From Pseudolabrys sp. Root1462 (GTDB taxonomy: Bacteria; Pseudomonadota; Alphaproteobacteria; Rhizobiales; Xanthobacteraceae), in NCBI RefSeq assembly GCF_001426945.1, contig NZ_LMFS01000004.1, positions 130,852 to 194,851 on the forward strand: a stretch of 64,000 nt of DNA, given 5' to 3'. Made by a program: the position numbers and the translations under genes. Shown piece by piece: positions 30,925 through 39,999 of this stretch. The notes beneath the pieces are model-generated. The model searched no databases, was not told the DNA's origin, and saw only the letters and a program-made list of their open reading frames with translations. How positions within the stretch are numbered: position 1 is the stretch's first letter; every line of letters starts with the position of its first letter.

Positions 30925-32706
30925 TTAGCGCGAGAGCTTCTTCCGGATTTTCTGCATCAGCGCCTTGGCGCGCCCGCCGATGGTCGCGGGCGCTTCCGGT
31001 TCGTCGAGCTGCAGGCCGACCGTGGTGACCCGGCCGTCTTTCACCTTCTGCGCCAGCAGCGCGATGGTGCCGAGCGCGACGATGTCGCCGGCCTTGGCGG
31101 CGCGGCCGAGCTGTTCCGTGAAAAACGTCGCCAAGCTTACGTCGGCATGGTCGGCCGCGACCTGGAGGCCGTAGATATCCGCCAGCGCGCCGAGCGTCGC
31201 CTCGCCCGGCACGAAGAAGTCGCCGAGCATTTCCGCATCCAGCACGCGGGGCGGCGGCGCTACCATGAAGAAGCGATCAAGCGCCTGGGCCTTCTCCGGC
31301 GGGGCCAGCAGATAGACGTAGTCGCCTTCCCGCACCGGCGCGGCTTCGATGGGCGTCAGGATCTCTTCCTTGCGGATCACCAGCGTCGGCCGCGCCCAAT
31401 TCGGAATCAAGCCGCGCTTCAGGAACGGGCTGTTGGCCGGCACTGGATAGCCGACAATCTCGCGTGACATCTGGCCGGGAAGATCGAGTTCGACGCGGCG
31501 CGGTAGCGGATCGGCGCGGCTGAACGACATATCGAGCTTGCGGGCCGACAGCGCCACGGTCCAGCCCTGGATCAGGAGCGAGGATACGACCACAACGAAG
31601 GCGACGTCGAAATACATCGACGCCCCAGGCAGCCCGACGAGCAGCGGGATCGAGGCGAGGAAAATTGCGACGGCTCCGCGCAGGCCGACCCATGAGATGA
31701 ACAGCTTCTCGCGCCACTGGAAATTGAACGGCCACAGGCAGAGAAATACCGCGGCCGGGCGCGCGATCAGCATCAACACAAGCGCGACGACGATGGCGCC
31801 GACGAGATTGTCGCCGAGCCGACCCGGCCAGACCAGCAGACCGAGCAGCACGAACATCACGATCTGCGCCAGCCAGGTGATCGCGTCGAGGAACGCCACC
31901 ACCGAATTATGGGCGCGAATCTGCCGGTTGCCGACGACGAGACCGGCAAGATAGACCGCCAGAAAGCCGGAAGCGTGCACGGAGTTGCCGAAGGCAAAGA
32001 CTACCAGGGCGCTGACGGCGACGAAGGGCGCATGAAGACCTTGCGGCAGGTCCACGCGATTGAGCACGAAGGTGATGGTGCGTCCGCCGGCATAGCCGAT
32101 CACCGTGCCGAGCGCGGCATCGCGGATCAAGGTCACGGCGGCGTGCGACCAGGACTGCCCGCCGACCGACAGGATTTCGACCAGCAGCAACGCCAGGAAG
32201 ATGGCGAACGGGTCGTTGGTGCCGGATTCCACCTCGAGCGTTGCGCGGACCCGAGGACGCAGGCGCAGGCCGCCGGTGCTGAGCAGGAAGAACACCGCGG
32301 CCGCGTCGGTTGACGCCACCACCGAACCGAGCAGCAGCGCCTCGATCCAGCCGATGCCGAGCAGGAATTTGGCGGCAGGCGCGGTGAGCAGCGTGGTCAC
32401 CAGAACGCCAACCGTCGCCAGCATCACCGACGGCGCGAGCACGCTGCGGATGCTGGCGAAGCGCGTACGCAGGCCGCCGTCGAACAAAATCAGTGCCAGC
32501 GCCACCGAGCCGACCGTGTAGGCGACGCCGACATCGTCGAAGCGGATGCCGCCCGGCCCGTTTTCTCCCGCCAGCACGCCGACGAACAAGAACACCAGCA
32601 GCAGCGGGGCGCCGAACCGCAGTGCCAGCAGGCTCGACAGAATGCCCGCCAGCACCAGCAGGCTGCCGAGCAAAATCGCGATACTGACTGCGTCGAGCGC
32701 CGGCAT
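30925..32706 (-). CDS. CPA1-family potassium/proton antiporter (NhaP2/CvrA-like)
   Basis: 593 residues. About twelve membrane helices occupy 1-390 with VVASTDAAAVFFLLS and LEVESGTNDPFAIFLALLL, the two conserved ion-site regions of CPA1 antiporters (TDA and ESGxNDP). A TrkA-C/RCK-C type domain follows (about 400-480: PRRVELDLPGQMSREIVGYP, YLLAPPEKAQALD) and a CorC/HlyC-like C-terminal domain ends the protein. This layout matches CvrA/NhaP2, which expels K+ in exchange for protons. A second cation antiporter of a different family is the upstream neighbour. Confidence 0.93.
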   Translation of the reverse strand: MPALDAVSIAILLGSLLVLAGILSSLLALRFGAPLLLVFLFVGVLAGENGPGGIRFDDVGVAYTVGSVALALILFDGGLRTRFASIRSVLAPSVMLATVGVLVTTLLTAPAAKFLLGIGWIEALLLGSVVASTDAAAVFFLLSTGGLRLRPRVRATLEVESGTNDPFAIFLALLLVEILSVGGQSWSHAAVTLIRDAALGTVIGYAGGRTITFVLNRVDLPQGLHAPFVAVSALVVFAFGNSVHASGFLAVYLAGLVVGNRQIRAHNSVVAFLDAITWLAQIVMFVLLGLLVWPGRLGDNLVGAIVVALVLMLIARPAAVFLCLWPFNFQWREKLFISWVGLRGAVAIFLASIPLLVGLPGASMYFDVAFVVVVSSLLIQGWTVALSARKLDMSFSRADPLPRRVELDLPGQMSREIVGYPVPANSPFLKRGLIPNWARPTLVIRKEEILTPIEAAPVREGDYVYLLAPPEKAQALDRFFMVAPPPRVLDAEMLGDFFVPGEATLGALADIYGLQVAADHADVSLATFFTEQLGRAAKAGDIVALGTIALLAQKVKDGRVTTVGLQLDEPEAPATIGGRAKALMQKIRKKLSR

Positions 32707-32838
32707 TCGGCTGACAGACCTTTCAAAACAGAGCAGCGGCCGATGGCGAGCCTCACGCCGCGCCGCAAATCACCCGCACACAGGAAACACACTCATCTGG
32801 CAAAAATAAACGGCAATCGTTCGACAAAACGTAAATCG

Positions 32839-34530
32839 TCATGCGGCCCGCGGCGGCACCAGGCCCAGCATGGCGCGGGCGATCTCATGCTCGCCCATGA
32901 CGACCGACGTCGCGCCATGTTTGAGGAGGTATTGAACTTCTTCTTCTGAATGGGCGCGCGCCACGATCGGCAGCCCGGGATTGATGGCGCGGGCCTGGGC
33001 GATCGCCTGGCTGCCCTCGAAGGCATTGGGTACCGCGACCAGGAGGCAGCGCGCGGCCGCCAGATTGCAGGCGGCGATGACCTCGCTGTCGGCGGCATTG
33101 CCGGCAATCACCTCTCGGCCCTGCTGGCGCATCCGCTCGACGGTGTCCGAATCCTCTTCGACGATCAGCAGCGGCGCCGCCGTGTCGCCGGCATTGAGCA
33201 CGAAGAAGCGGCCGACGCGGCCGTATCCGATCAGCACGACGTGGCCCGTCAGGGCCGTCATCGGCACCGGCTCGCGGGCCGGTTCGGCAGGCGCCGCGGG
33301 TGCGGCCTCGGCCGTACCGCCCGGTGACGGCGCAGCCGGGGCACGCGCCATCCACCAATCGAGCGCGGCGAAGCACAAGGGATTGAGCAGGATCGACAGG
33401 ATCGCGCCGGCGAGGATCAGCGCCCGGCCGCTCTCCGGCATCAGGTTCAGCGAAACGCCGAGCCCGGCAAGAATGAAGGAGAATTCGCCGATCTGCGCCA
33501 GACTCGCGGAGATCGTCAGCGCCGTCGCCTGCGAATAGCCGAAGGCGCGCACCAGCGCGAACGAGGCCGCCGACTTGCCGACCATGATGATGAGCAGCGT
33601 GGCGAGCAGCGGCAACGGCTGTTGCACGACAATCATCGGGTCGAACAGCATGCCGACCGAGACGAAAAACAGAACGGCGAAAGCGTCGCGCAGCGGCAGT
33701 GTTTCCTGCGCGGCGCGCTGGCTGAGCTCGGATTCGGCCATCATCATGCCGGCGAAAAACGCGCCGAGCGCAAAGGAGACGTCGAACACCGTTGCGGCCG
33801 CAAAGGCGCAGCCGAGCGCAATCGACAGCACCGAGAGGCGGAACAGCTCGCGCGAGCCGGTGTGCGCGATATAATGCAGGATCCACGGAATGACGCGGCG
33901 TCCGATCAGCAGCATCAGCGCGAGAAACGCGGCGACCTTTCCGATGGTGAGCGCGATCGGCATCAGGATCGCCTGCAGGTCGGCGCCATTCTGCAGGCCG
34001 CCTTTCAGGATTGGCGCCAGCGCCGGCAGCATCACCAGCACCAGGACCGTCGCCAGATCCTCGACGATGAGCCAGCCGACGGCGATGCGGCCGCGTTCGG
34101 TATCGAGCAGCCGCCGCTCCTGCATCGCGCGCAGCAGCACCACCGTGGAGGCAACCGAGAGCGCCAGACCGAACACCAGACCGGCGGCGATGCCCCAACC
34201 CAGCGCTATGCCTAAGGCCATGCCAAGGATCGTCGCTACGGCTATCTGCGCCACCGCGCCGGGCAGCGAGATGGCCTTCACCGCCATCAGATCCTTGAGC
34301 GAGAAATGCAGCCCGACGCCGAACATCAGCAGGATGACACCGATTTCAGCCAGTTCGTTGGCAAGGCTGACGTCGGCGACAAAGCCGGGAGTGGCCGGAC
34401 CGATCGCCACGCCGGCGAGCAGATAGCCGACCAGCGGCGAGATGCGCAGGCGCTGGGCGATCGCGCCGAGCACAAAGGCCAGGACCAGACCCACCACGAT
34501 CGTTGATATCAGCGGCATCTGGTGCGTCAT
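32839..34530 (-). CDS. CPA2-family K+/H+ antiporter with RCK domain (KefB/YbaL-like)
   Basis: 563 residues. A membrane part (1-390, starting ISTIVVGLVLAFVLGAIAQR) has the CPA2 features GVGLHFSLKDL and GAFFAGMMMAESELSQRA, the latter typical of YbaL/KefB. An Ala/Pro-rich linker follows, then a TrkA-N Rossmann domain from about residue 429 (GHVVLIGYGRVGRFFVL), which binds NAD(H) or nucleotides and gates the channel. It is presumed to release K+ under stress. It is transcribed in the same direction as the CPA1 antiporter, 132 bp apart. Confidence 0.93.
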   Translation of the reverse strand: MTHQMPLISTIVVGLVLAFVLGAIAQRLRISPLVGYLLAGVAIGPATPGFVADVSLANELAEIGVILLMFGVGLHFSLKDLMAVKAISLPGAVAQIAVATILGMALGIALGWGIAAGLVFGLALSVASTVVLLRAMQERRLLDTERGRIAVGWLIVEDLATVLVLVMLPALAPILKGGLQNGADLQAILMPIALTIGKVAAFLALMLLIGRRVIPWILHYIAHTGSRELFRLSVLSIALGCAFAAATVFDVSFALGAFFAGMMMAESELSQRAAQETLPLRDAFAVLFFVSVGMLFDPMIVVQQPLPLLATLLIIMVGKSAASFALVRAFGYSQATALTISASLAQIGEFSFILAGLGVSLNLMPESGRALILAGAILSILLNPLCFAALDWWMARAPAAPSPGGTAEAAPAAPAEPAREPVPMTALTGHVVLIGYGRVGRFFVLNAGDTAAPLLIVEEDSDTVERMRQQGREVIAGNAADSEVIAACNLAAARCLLVAVPNAFEGSQAIAQARAINPGLPIVARAHSEEEVQYLLKHGATSVVMGEHEIARAMLGLVPPRAA

Positions 34531-34617
34531 CGGCGGGCTCCGGGAAGGATTTCCACGAAGCGCGCAGCGCCGCGTTCGTCAACCCCATGCGCATTATGTC
34601 GCTCTCGAAAACGCCGC

Positions 34618-35913
34618 TTAGAAGGCGAGTCGGGGCAACCACGTGGCGATCGCGGGAAATGTCGTGAGAACGAGCAGCAGGCCAAGCAGGATACCCAGGA
34701 AAGGCAGCACGTGGCGAAAGATCTCCGGCAGGGCCACGCCATCGTCTTCGACGGCGGCTTTCGCGGTGAAGACCAGAAGGCCGAAGGGCGGGATCAGTTG
34801 CGCAGTCTCGAGTGCGATCACGCCAATCAGGGCGAAGGCCAGCGGGTCGATGCCGAGCTTGATTGCGGCGGGCGCAAATACGGTGACAGTCAGCGCCATG
34901 ATCGACAACTGATCGAGCACGATCGACAGGATCAGCCAGATCGCGACCATCGTGGCGAGGCCAAGCCCAAAGCCGAGGCCGGCGACGGCACTGGTGAGCG
35001 CAGTGCCAAAGCCGGTCACCGCGAGCGCCTGGCTGTAGATCTGTGCCGCGAAAATGAGCAGCAGGATCGGCGCCGAGGCGCGACCCACCGCCAGGATGGC
35101 CTCGACGATCGCGGCCAGTCGCATGCCTTGCCGCAGCGCCATCAGCAGCCCGATCACGGTGCCGACGCTGGCGGCCTCGAGCGGCGTCAGCAGCCGTGTC
35201 CCGATGCCGCCAAGGATAACGATCAGCACCAGCGCGATGCCGATCGCGCTTTCGATGCCGTGCGCTGTGAAGCCGGTAGAGGCATTGCCGGCGGCGACCG
35301 TGCGCCGTGTCGCGGCGCTGGACAGGACGACGACCGCAAACAAGCCCGCGGTCACGATCGCCGGGACCAAGGCGGCCAGGAACAGCGGGCCGATCGGCTG
35401 ATGTGCGAGCAGGCCCCAGACCGCGAGCAAGACGCTCGGCGGGATGAGCGCGCCGAACGCCGCCGAACTCGCCAAAAGGCCGAGGGCCATAGGTCCGTCC
35501 GACAGCGCGGCCTTGAGCGCTGGATAAGTGATGCGTGTAAAGCCGGCCGCGCTCGAGGCGCTCGCGCCCGCGACGAAAGCGTAAAGCGCCTGGCTGACTG
35601 TCGCGGCCAGCGCCGTGCCCCCGGACAGGCCGCGCAATTCGCGGCTCAGGCTGCGAAAAAGCGCTGTAATGGCGCCGGAACGGGCGATGAATTCGCCCAT
35701 CAGCATCAATAGCGGAATGACCAGGAGTGCCGGCTGGCGCATGCCGTCATAGGCGGCACCGGCCAGCAGCGAGGCGACGGCATGCCAGTCGCCGGTCGCC
35801 AGATAAGTGCCGAGGAAACCTACGACCCCCAAAGCAACAGCAATCTGGGCGCCGCAGGCGACCAGCACGACAAGTCCGGCAATCAGAAGCGTAGCGCCGC
35901 CAAATCCAATCAC
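34618..35913 (-). CDS. TRAP transporter large permease subunit (DctM-like)
   Basis: 431 residues, polytopic, with the DctM signatures PLLMLMGEFIARSG and GASASSAAGFTRITYPALK (usually GSSxAdaAAvG) and LIPPSVLLAVWGLLAHQPIG. The C-terminal IALETAQLIPPFGLLVFTAK is also conserved. It forms a sodium-driven importer with the small subunit just upstream (25-nt gap). A periplasmic DctP binding protein, required by TRAP systems, is not encoded in this operon. Confidence 0.93.
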   Translation of the reverse strand: MIGFGGATLLIAGLVVLVACGAQIAVALGVVGFLGTYLATGDWHAVASLLAGAAYDGMRQPALLVIPLLMLMGEFIARSGAITALFRSLSRELRGLSGGTALAATVSQALYAFVAGASASSAAGFTRITYPALKAALSDGPMALGLLASSAAFGALIPPSVLLAVWGLLAHQPIGPLFLAALVPAIVTAGLFAVVVLSSAATRRTVAAGNASTGFTAHGIESAIGIALVLIVILGGIGTRLLTPLEAASVGTVIGLLMALRQGMRLAAIVEAILAVGRASAPILLLIFAAQIYSQALAVTGFGTALTSAVAGLGFGLGLATMVAIWLILSIVLDQLSIMALTVTVFAPAAIKLGIDPLAFALIGVIALETAQLIPPFGLLVFTAKAAVEDDGVALPEIFRHVLPFLGILLGLLLVLTTFPAIATWLPRLAF

Positions 35914-35938
35914 GAGCCCGCCTTAGCACGCATGACGG

Positions 35939-36481
35939 TCAGGGCTCCAGTTGGCGCAGATCCTCAATTTCGTCGTCGAGGGTTGGCGCGGAGCCCGCCA
36001 GATCAAGCACACCCAGGCTGACGTAATTGACCGCCGCCAGCGCCGCCCCGGCAAGGATGAGAAACCGCGCCGGCCATGCCGGGAACCCGGCGCCGCTGCC
36101 ACGGAGAAACGCGGTCAGCGCCGGTTCGACGTTGGCCGCAAACACGGCGACAAACAGCAGCACGCCAAGGCCGTAGCCAACCGCCAGCACAAGGCGGCGG
36201 GCCGGCCAGGGCATCAGTCCCAGAAGAAAATCGGCTCGCGCCATCGACCGGCAGCGCACCGCATAGCCCGCCTGCAGGAAGACAATCATCACAATGGCAT
36301 TGCCGACCACGTCGCCCGCTCCACTGAGCGGGCGCTGGCTGAGTTCGCGACTCAGGGTATCGGCCAGGATCACGATCGCCAGCACGAAAGTCAGCGCAGC
36401 AGCCATGACCATCATGGACCGCGACAGCCGGTCGGCAAGAGCGACCGGCTGCATCGGGGCTGTGCGATGCTGCCCGCGCAT
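35939..36481 (-). CDS. TRAP transporter small permease subunit (DctQ-like)
   Basis: 180 residues, four membrane helices, with the DctQ-type sequence FLQAGYAVRCRSMARADFLL in the middle loop. The ATG (36481-36479) shares bases with the TGA of the preceding beta-keto acid cleavage gene, so translation is coupled. It works with the large permease 25 bp downstream. Sequence conservation is low, as usual for this subunit; position decides the call. Confidence 0.85.
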   Translation of the reverse strand: MRGQHRTAPMQPVALADRLSRSMMVMAAALTFVLAIVILADTLSRELSQRPLSGAGDVVGNAIVMIVFLQAGYAVRCRSMARADFLLGLMPWPARRLVLAVGYGLGVLLFVAVFAANVEPALTAFLRGSGAGFPAWPARFLILAGAALAAVNYVSLGVLDLAGSAPTLDDEIEDLRQLEP

Positions 36482-37416
36482 CAGAAGGCGACTTTGTCGC
36501 CGCCCTTCAGCGCCAGGATCTCGCGCGCCTCGTCCGGCGTCGCGATGTCGAGGCCAAGGCCTTCGAGAATCTGTCGCACCTTCTTGACCTGCTGCGCGTT
36601 CGACTCGGCGAGCTTGCCGGGTCCGATCCACAGCGAGTCCTCGAGACCAACGCGCACGTTGCCGCCCATCGACGCGGCCATCGCGGCGATGCGCATCTGG
36701 GCGGCGCCCGCGCCCAGTACCGACCAATGGTACTGGTCACCGAACAGACGATCGGCGGAGCGCTTCATCATCATGACGTCTTCGGGATGCGTACCGATGC
36801 CGCCGAGAATGCCGAACACCGACTGGATGAACAGCGGCGCTTTGATGACGCCGCGATCGAGGAAGTGCTTCAGCGTATAAAGATGGCTGATGTCGTAGCA
36901 CTCGACCTCGAAGCGCGTGTTGTTCTCGGCGCAGGTGGTGAGGATCATCTCGATGTCGGCGAGCGTGTTCTTGAACATGCCTTTGCGCGTGCCTTCGAGA
37001 TAGGGCTCTTCCCAGTCGTATTTGAACTTGCCCTTGAAGCGCTCGATCATCGGATAGAGGCCGAAGTTCATCGTACCCATGTTGAGCGAAGCGACTTCCG
37101 GCTTGAAGGTCGCCGCGGGACGCAGGCGCTCCTCCACGGTCATGGTCGGCGCGCCGCCTGTGGTCAGGTTCAAAACGACATTCGAACGCTGTTTGATAAC
37201 CTTGAGAAACGGCGAAAACAGTTCGGGCGACTGATCCGGGCGGCCGTCCTGCGGATTGCGCGCATGCAAGTGCACCACCGCGGCGCCGGCTTCGGCCGCG
37301 CCGATGGCCGCGTCGGCGATTTCCTGCGCGGTGACCGGCAGATGCGGCGACATCGACGGCGTATGAATGCCGCCGGTGACGGCGCAGGTAATGATGACTT
37401 TGCGGGCTTTGGCCAT
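36481..37416 (-). CDS. Beta-keto acid cleavage enzyme (BKACE, DUF849 family)
   Basis: 311 residues. KVIITCAVTGGIHTPSMSPH and the zinc site VVHLHARNPQDGRP (two His near 50) are diagnostic of BKACE proteins, which split a beta-keto acid with acetyl-CoA to give acetoacetate and a CoA ester (Kce type when the substrate is 3-keto-5-aminohexanoate). FEVECYDISHLYTLKHFLDR gives further ligands. It is co-transcribed with TRAP permease genes, so the transporter likely imports its substrate or a precursor. The exact keto acid is unknown. Confidence 0.9.
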   Translation of the reverse strand: MAKARKVIITCAVTGGIHTPSMSPHLPVTAQEIADAAIGAAEAGAAVVHLHARNPQDGRPDQSPELFSPFLKVIKQRSNVVLNLTTGGAPTMTVEERLRPAATFKPEVASLNMGTMNFGLYPMIERFKGKFKYDWEEPYLEGTRKGMFKNTLADIEMILTTCAENNTRFEVECYDISHLYTLKHFLDRGVIKAPLFIQSVFGILGGIGTHPEDVMMMKRSADRLFGDQYHWSVLGAGAAQMRIAAMAASMGGNVRVGLEDSLWIGPGKLAESNAQQVKKVRQILEGLGLDIATPDEAREILALKGGDKVAF

Positions 37417-37516
37417 AAGCTATCCGTCCTTGGCGTAGGTGCGATATGTTCTTGGTCGTTGGACTTGTCCGGCGATCTTAGAGTATGTGCCGGGTGGACG
37501 TCACCTCGCACGGCGC

Positions 37517-38464
37517 ATGGCCGCGCGCCACAAAAAATTGGATTGGCCGTTGCAGGACACCCCTCCGAAGTCGGCAATTTCGCCGGGCGGAACAGCGCCG
37601 GGATTCTTCATCGGCGTCGCCTCCGGCATCGGCGCGGCGCTGGCTTGGGCGGCGGGGTTCGCGGTGGCGAAACACGGCATCGTCCTCGGCTTCTCGCCGG
37701 CCGAGCTGGCCGTCCATCGCTATGTCTGGACCGGGCTTCTCCTGATCCCGCTGGTCTTCCATTACGGCATCGCCGATGTCGGCGGCGTTGGCTGGGGACG
37801 CGGTTTTATCCTCGCGGCGTTGTCCGGGCCGACCCAGGCGCTGGTCGCCTACACCGGTTTTATTCTGGTGCCGTTCGGACACGGCACCACCATCCAGCCG
37901 GCAACGGCGGCGCTGGCCGGCATCCTTCTGGCGGCCGTCCTGCTCAAGGAGCGGCTATCGGCATCCCGGCTTGTCGGAGCCATCACCATCACCGCCGGTC
38001 TCATCGTCTTCGGCATCGAATCCGTCACGACGATCGGCACGCATGGCATCGGCGGCGATCTTTTATTTGCCACCGCCGGCGCGTTGTGGGCGATGTTCGG
38101 CATCATGTTGCGGCAGTGGCGCGTTGCAGGCATGCGCGTTGCCGCCGCGGTCGGCCTGATGTCGGTGCTGGTCTACGCGCCCGTCTATTTCCTGCTCTTC
38201 GGTACCGGCAACCTGTTTCGATTCGGCTGGAGCGAGACGCTCCTGCAGATTGTCGTCCAAGGCTTCATCGCCGGCGTTCTCCCGATCTTTTTATTCGCCC
38301 GCTCGGTAACGATCCTCGGCGCAGGCCGTGCCGCGACCTTCCCGGCGCTGGTGCCCGGCTTCTCGATGATCATCGGCTATCTGGCGCTCGGCATCGTGCC
38401 GAGCTGGGCGCAAGTCGTCGGCCTCGCCATCGTTCTCATCGGCTTCAGGCTGACGCTGCGGTAA
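37517..38464 (+). CDS. EamA/DMT-family transporter
   Basis: 315 residues from ATG 37517, ten membrane helices in two EamA repeats (from FIGVASGIGAALAWAAGFAV; the second repeat from about residue 175). LSASRLVGAITITAGLIVFG at the end of repeat 1 and PSWAQVVGLAIVLIGFRLTL at the end of repeat 2 are typical. It is divergent from the BKACE operon, 100 bp apart. These carriers export amino acids or metabolites; the substrate is unknown. Confidence 0.9.
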   Translation: MAARHKKLDWPLQDTPPKSAISPGGTAPGFFIGVASGIGAALAWAAGFAVAKHGIVLGFSPAELAVHRYVWTGLLLIPLVFHYGIADVGGVGWGRGFILAALSGPTQALVAYTGFILVPFGHGTTIQPATAALAGILLAAVLLKERLSASRLVGAITITAGLIVFGIESVTTIGTHGIGGDLLFATAGALWAMFGIMLRQWRVAGMRVAAAVGLMSVLVYAPVYFLLFGTGNLFRFGWSETLLQIVVQGFIAGVLPIFLFARSVTILGAGRAATFPALVPGFSMIIGYLALGIVPSWAQVVGLAIVLIGFRLTLR

Positions 38465-38605
38465 GGCCGCAATTCACCCGTAGATGTGCATAACCCGATC
38501 CGGCCTGAACCGCCGGAAAGCTGATTTGCTATGGATTGCCGACGTGCCGTCATGGCGACCAACGGGCTCGCCAGCGTGCGGGAGCACAGTCCCAAGAGAG
38601 TTGGC

Positions 38606-39958
38606 ATGGATGGCTTTCAGGATCTCATCGCTCACCTGAGCACCGCGTTACAAAATCTGCGCGGCGGCATTTCGTCGATCTGGCTGATCATCCAATTCGG
38701 CATTCTGCTCCTGACCGGCGGAATAGGCGCCTTTGTCGGCGCGATGATCCGACGTCGGGTCGATGTCACATCGCTCAGCATGGGCTGGCCGCCCATGCTG
38801 AAGCTTCTGATCCGCGCCTGCCTCGATTGCGTCGGCACCATTGTCTTCATCGCGCTGGCCGCGGCGGCGCGCGCGATCATGCTTTCGCTGACCTGGCCGA
38901 GCCAGTCATATCTCATCGGCGTTGCCATCAGCCTCGCCACCGCTTGGGTTGTCATTGCGCTGGTCGCCGGTCTGATCCGCAATCAGTTCATCAATCGCCT
39001 GGTGTCGATTTTCGCCTGGACGATCGCGGCGCTCGACATCGTCGGGCTGCGCGAACCGGCGCGACAGGCGCTCGATTCGATGGCGGTCGTCGTCGGCGGT
39101 TTGCGCATATCCCTGCTTCTCGTGCTCAAGGCGACAGCCCTGCTGCTGATCACGCTGTGGCTCGCCAACATGCTCGCGGATTTTATCGACCGGCGGCTGC
39201 GCACTTCGGTCGATCTTACGGCGTCGGTGCAGGTTCTGATCGGCAAGCTCATCCGCATCCTGCTGATCAGCGTTGCGGTCGTCGTCGCCATGTCAACGGT
39301 CGGCATCGACCTCTCCGCTCTCGCCTTTTTCTCCGGCGCGATCGGCGTCGGCATCGGCTTCGGTCTTCAGAAAATCGTGTCGAACCTCGTCAGCGGCATC
39401 ATCCTTCTTGCCGACAAGTCCATCAAGCCGGGCGATGTGATCTCGGTAGGCGAACATTTCGGCCGCGTGGGTTTCATGGGCGCGCGTTACACCTCGGTCG
39501 ACACACGCGACGGCCGGGAATATCTGATCCCGAACGAGGACTTCATTACCCAGCGCGTTGCCAACTGGAGCTTTTCGAGCGAACTCGTTCGACTGTCGAT
39601 CAAGTTCAACACAACTTATGACAGCGATCCCCGCAAGGCGCAGGCGGCGGCGGTCGAGGCGGCGCTGCGTGTCGAACGCGTGCTGCCGAAGCCCGCACCG
39701 CAATGCATGCTGACGTCATTCGGTGCCACATCGATTGAATACGAGATGTGGTTCTGGATCAGCGATCCGGCTGCCGGCGTCGTCAACGTGCAGAGCGATG
39801 TGTTGCTGGGCTTATGGGACACGCTGGCGCATCAAGGGGTGAAGATTCCGCAACCGGGTCCCGCGCGCGTGATCTACGAACTCGCCCGCGAAGACGAGCC
39901 CGATCCGCCAAAGGATCAGGACGACACGCCCCGATCCAAGTCACCGTTTCCGGGGTAA
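38606..39958 (+). CDS. MscS-family mechanosensitive channel
   Basis: 450 residues from ATG 38606 (AAGAGAG upstream). Five or so membrane helices precede the pore helix, SALAFFSGAIGVGIGFGLQK, rich in Gly/Ala as in MscS TM3, followed by the beta domain KSIKPGDVISVGEHFGRV and EYLIPNEDFITQRVANWS. The C-terminal alpha/beta vestibule and an acidic tail (PDPPKDQDD) complete it. It opens on membrane tension after osmotic downshock. It is longer than E. coli MscS (286) because of the extra N-terminal helices. Confidence 0.95.
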   Translation: MDGFQDLIAHLSTALQNLRGGISSIWLIIQFGILLLTGGIGAFVGAMIRRRVDVTSLSMGWPPMLKLLIRACLDCVGTIVFIALAAAARAIMLSLTWPSQSYLIGVAISLATAWVVIALVAGLIRNQFINRLVSIFAWTIAALDIVGLREPARQALDSMAVVVGGLRISLLLVLKATALLLITLWLANMLADFIDRRLRTSVDLTASVQVLIGKLIRILLISVAVVVAMSTVGIDLSALAFFSGAIGVGIGFGLQKIVSNLVSGIILLADKSIKPGDVISVGEHFGRVGFMGARYTSVDTRDGREYLIPNEDFITQRVANWSFSSELVRLSIKFNTTYDSDPRKAQAAAVEAALRVERVLPKPAPQCMLTSFGATSIEYEMWFWISDPAAGVVNVQSDVLLGLWDTLAHQGVKIPQPGPARVIYELAREDEPDPPKDQDDTPRSKSPFPG

Positions 39959-39999
39959 GGCTCGGCTTACTCTCAAGTGCGGAGAGGAAAGAAGAATGG

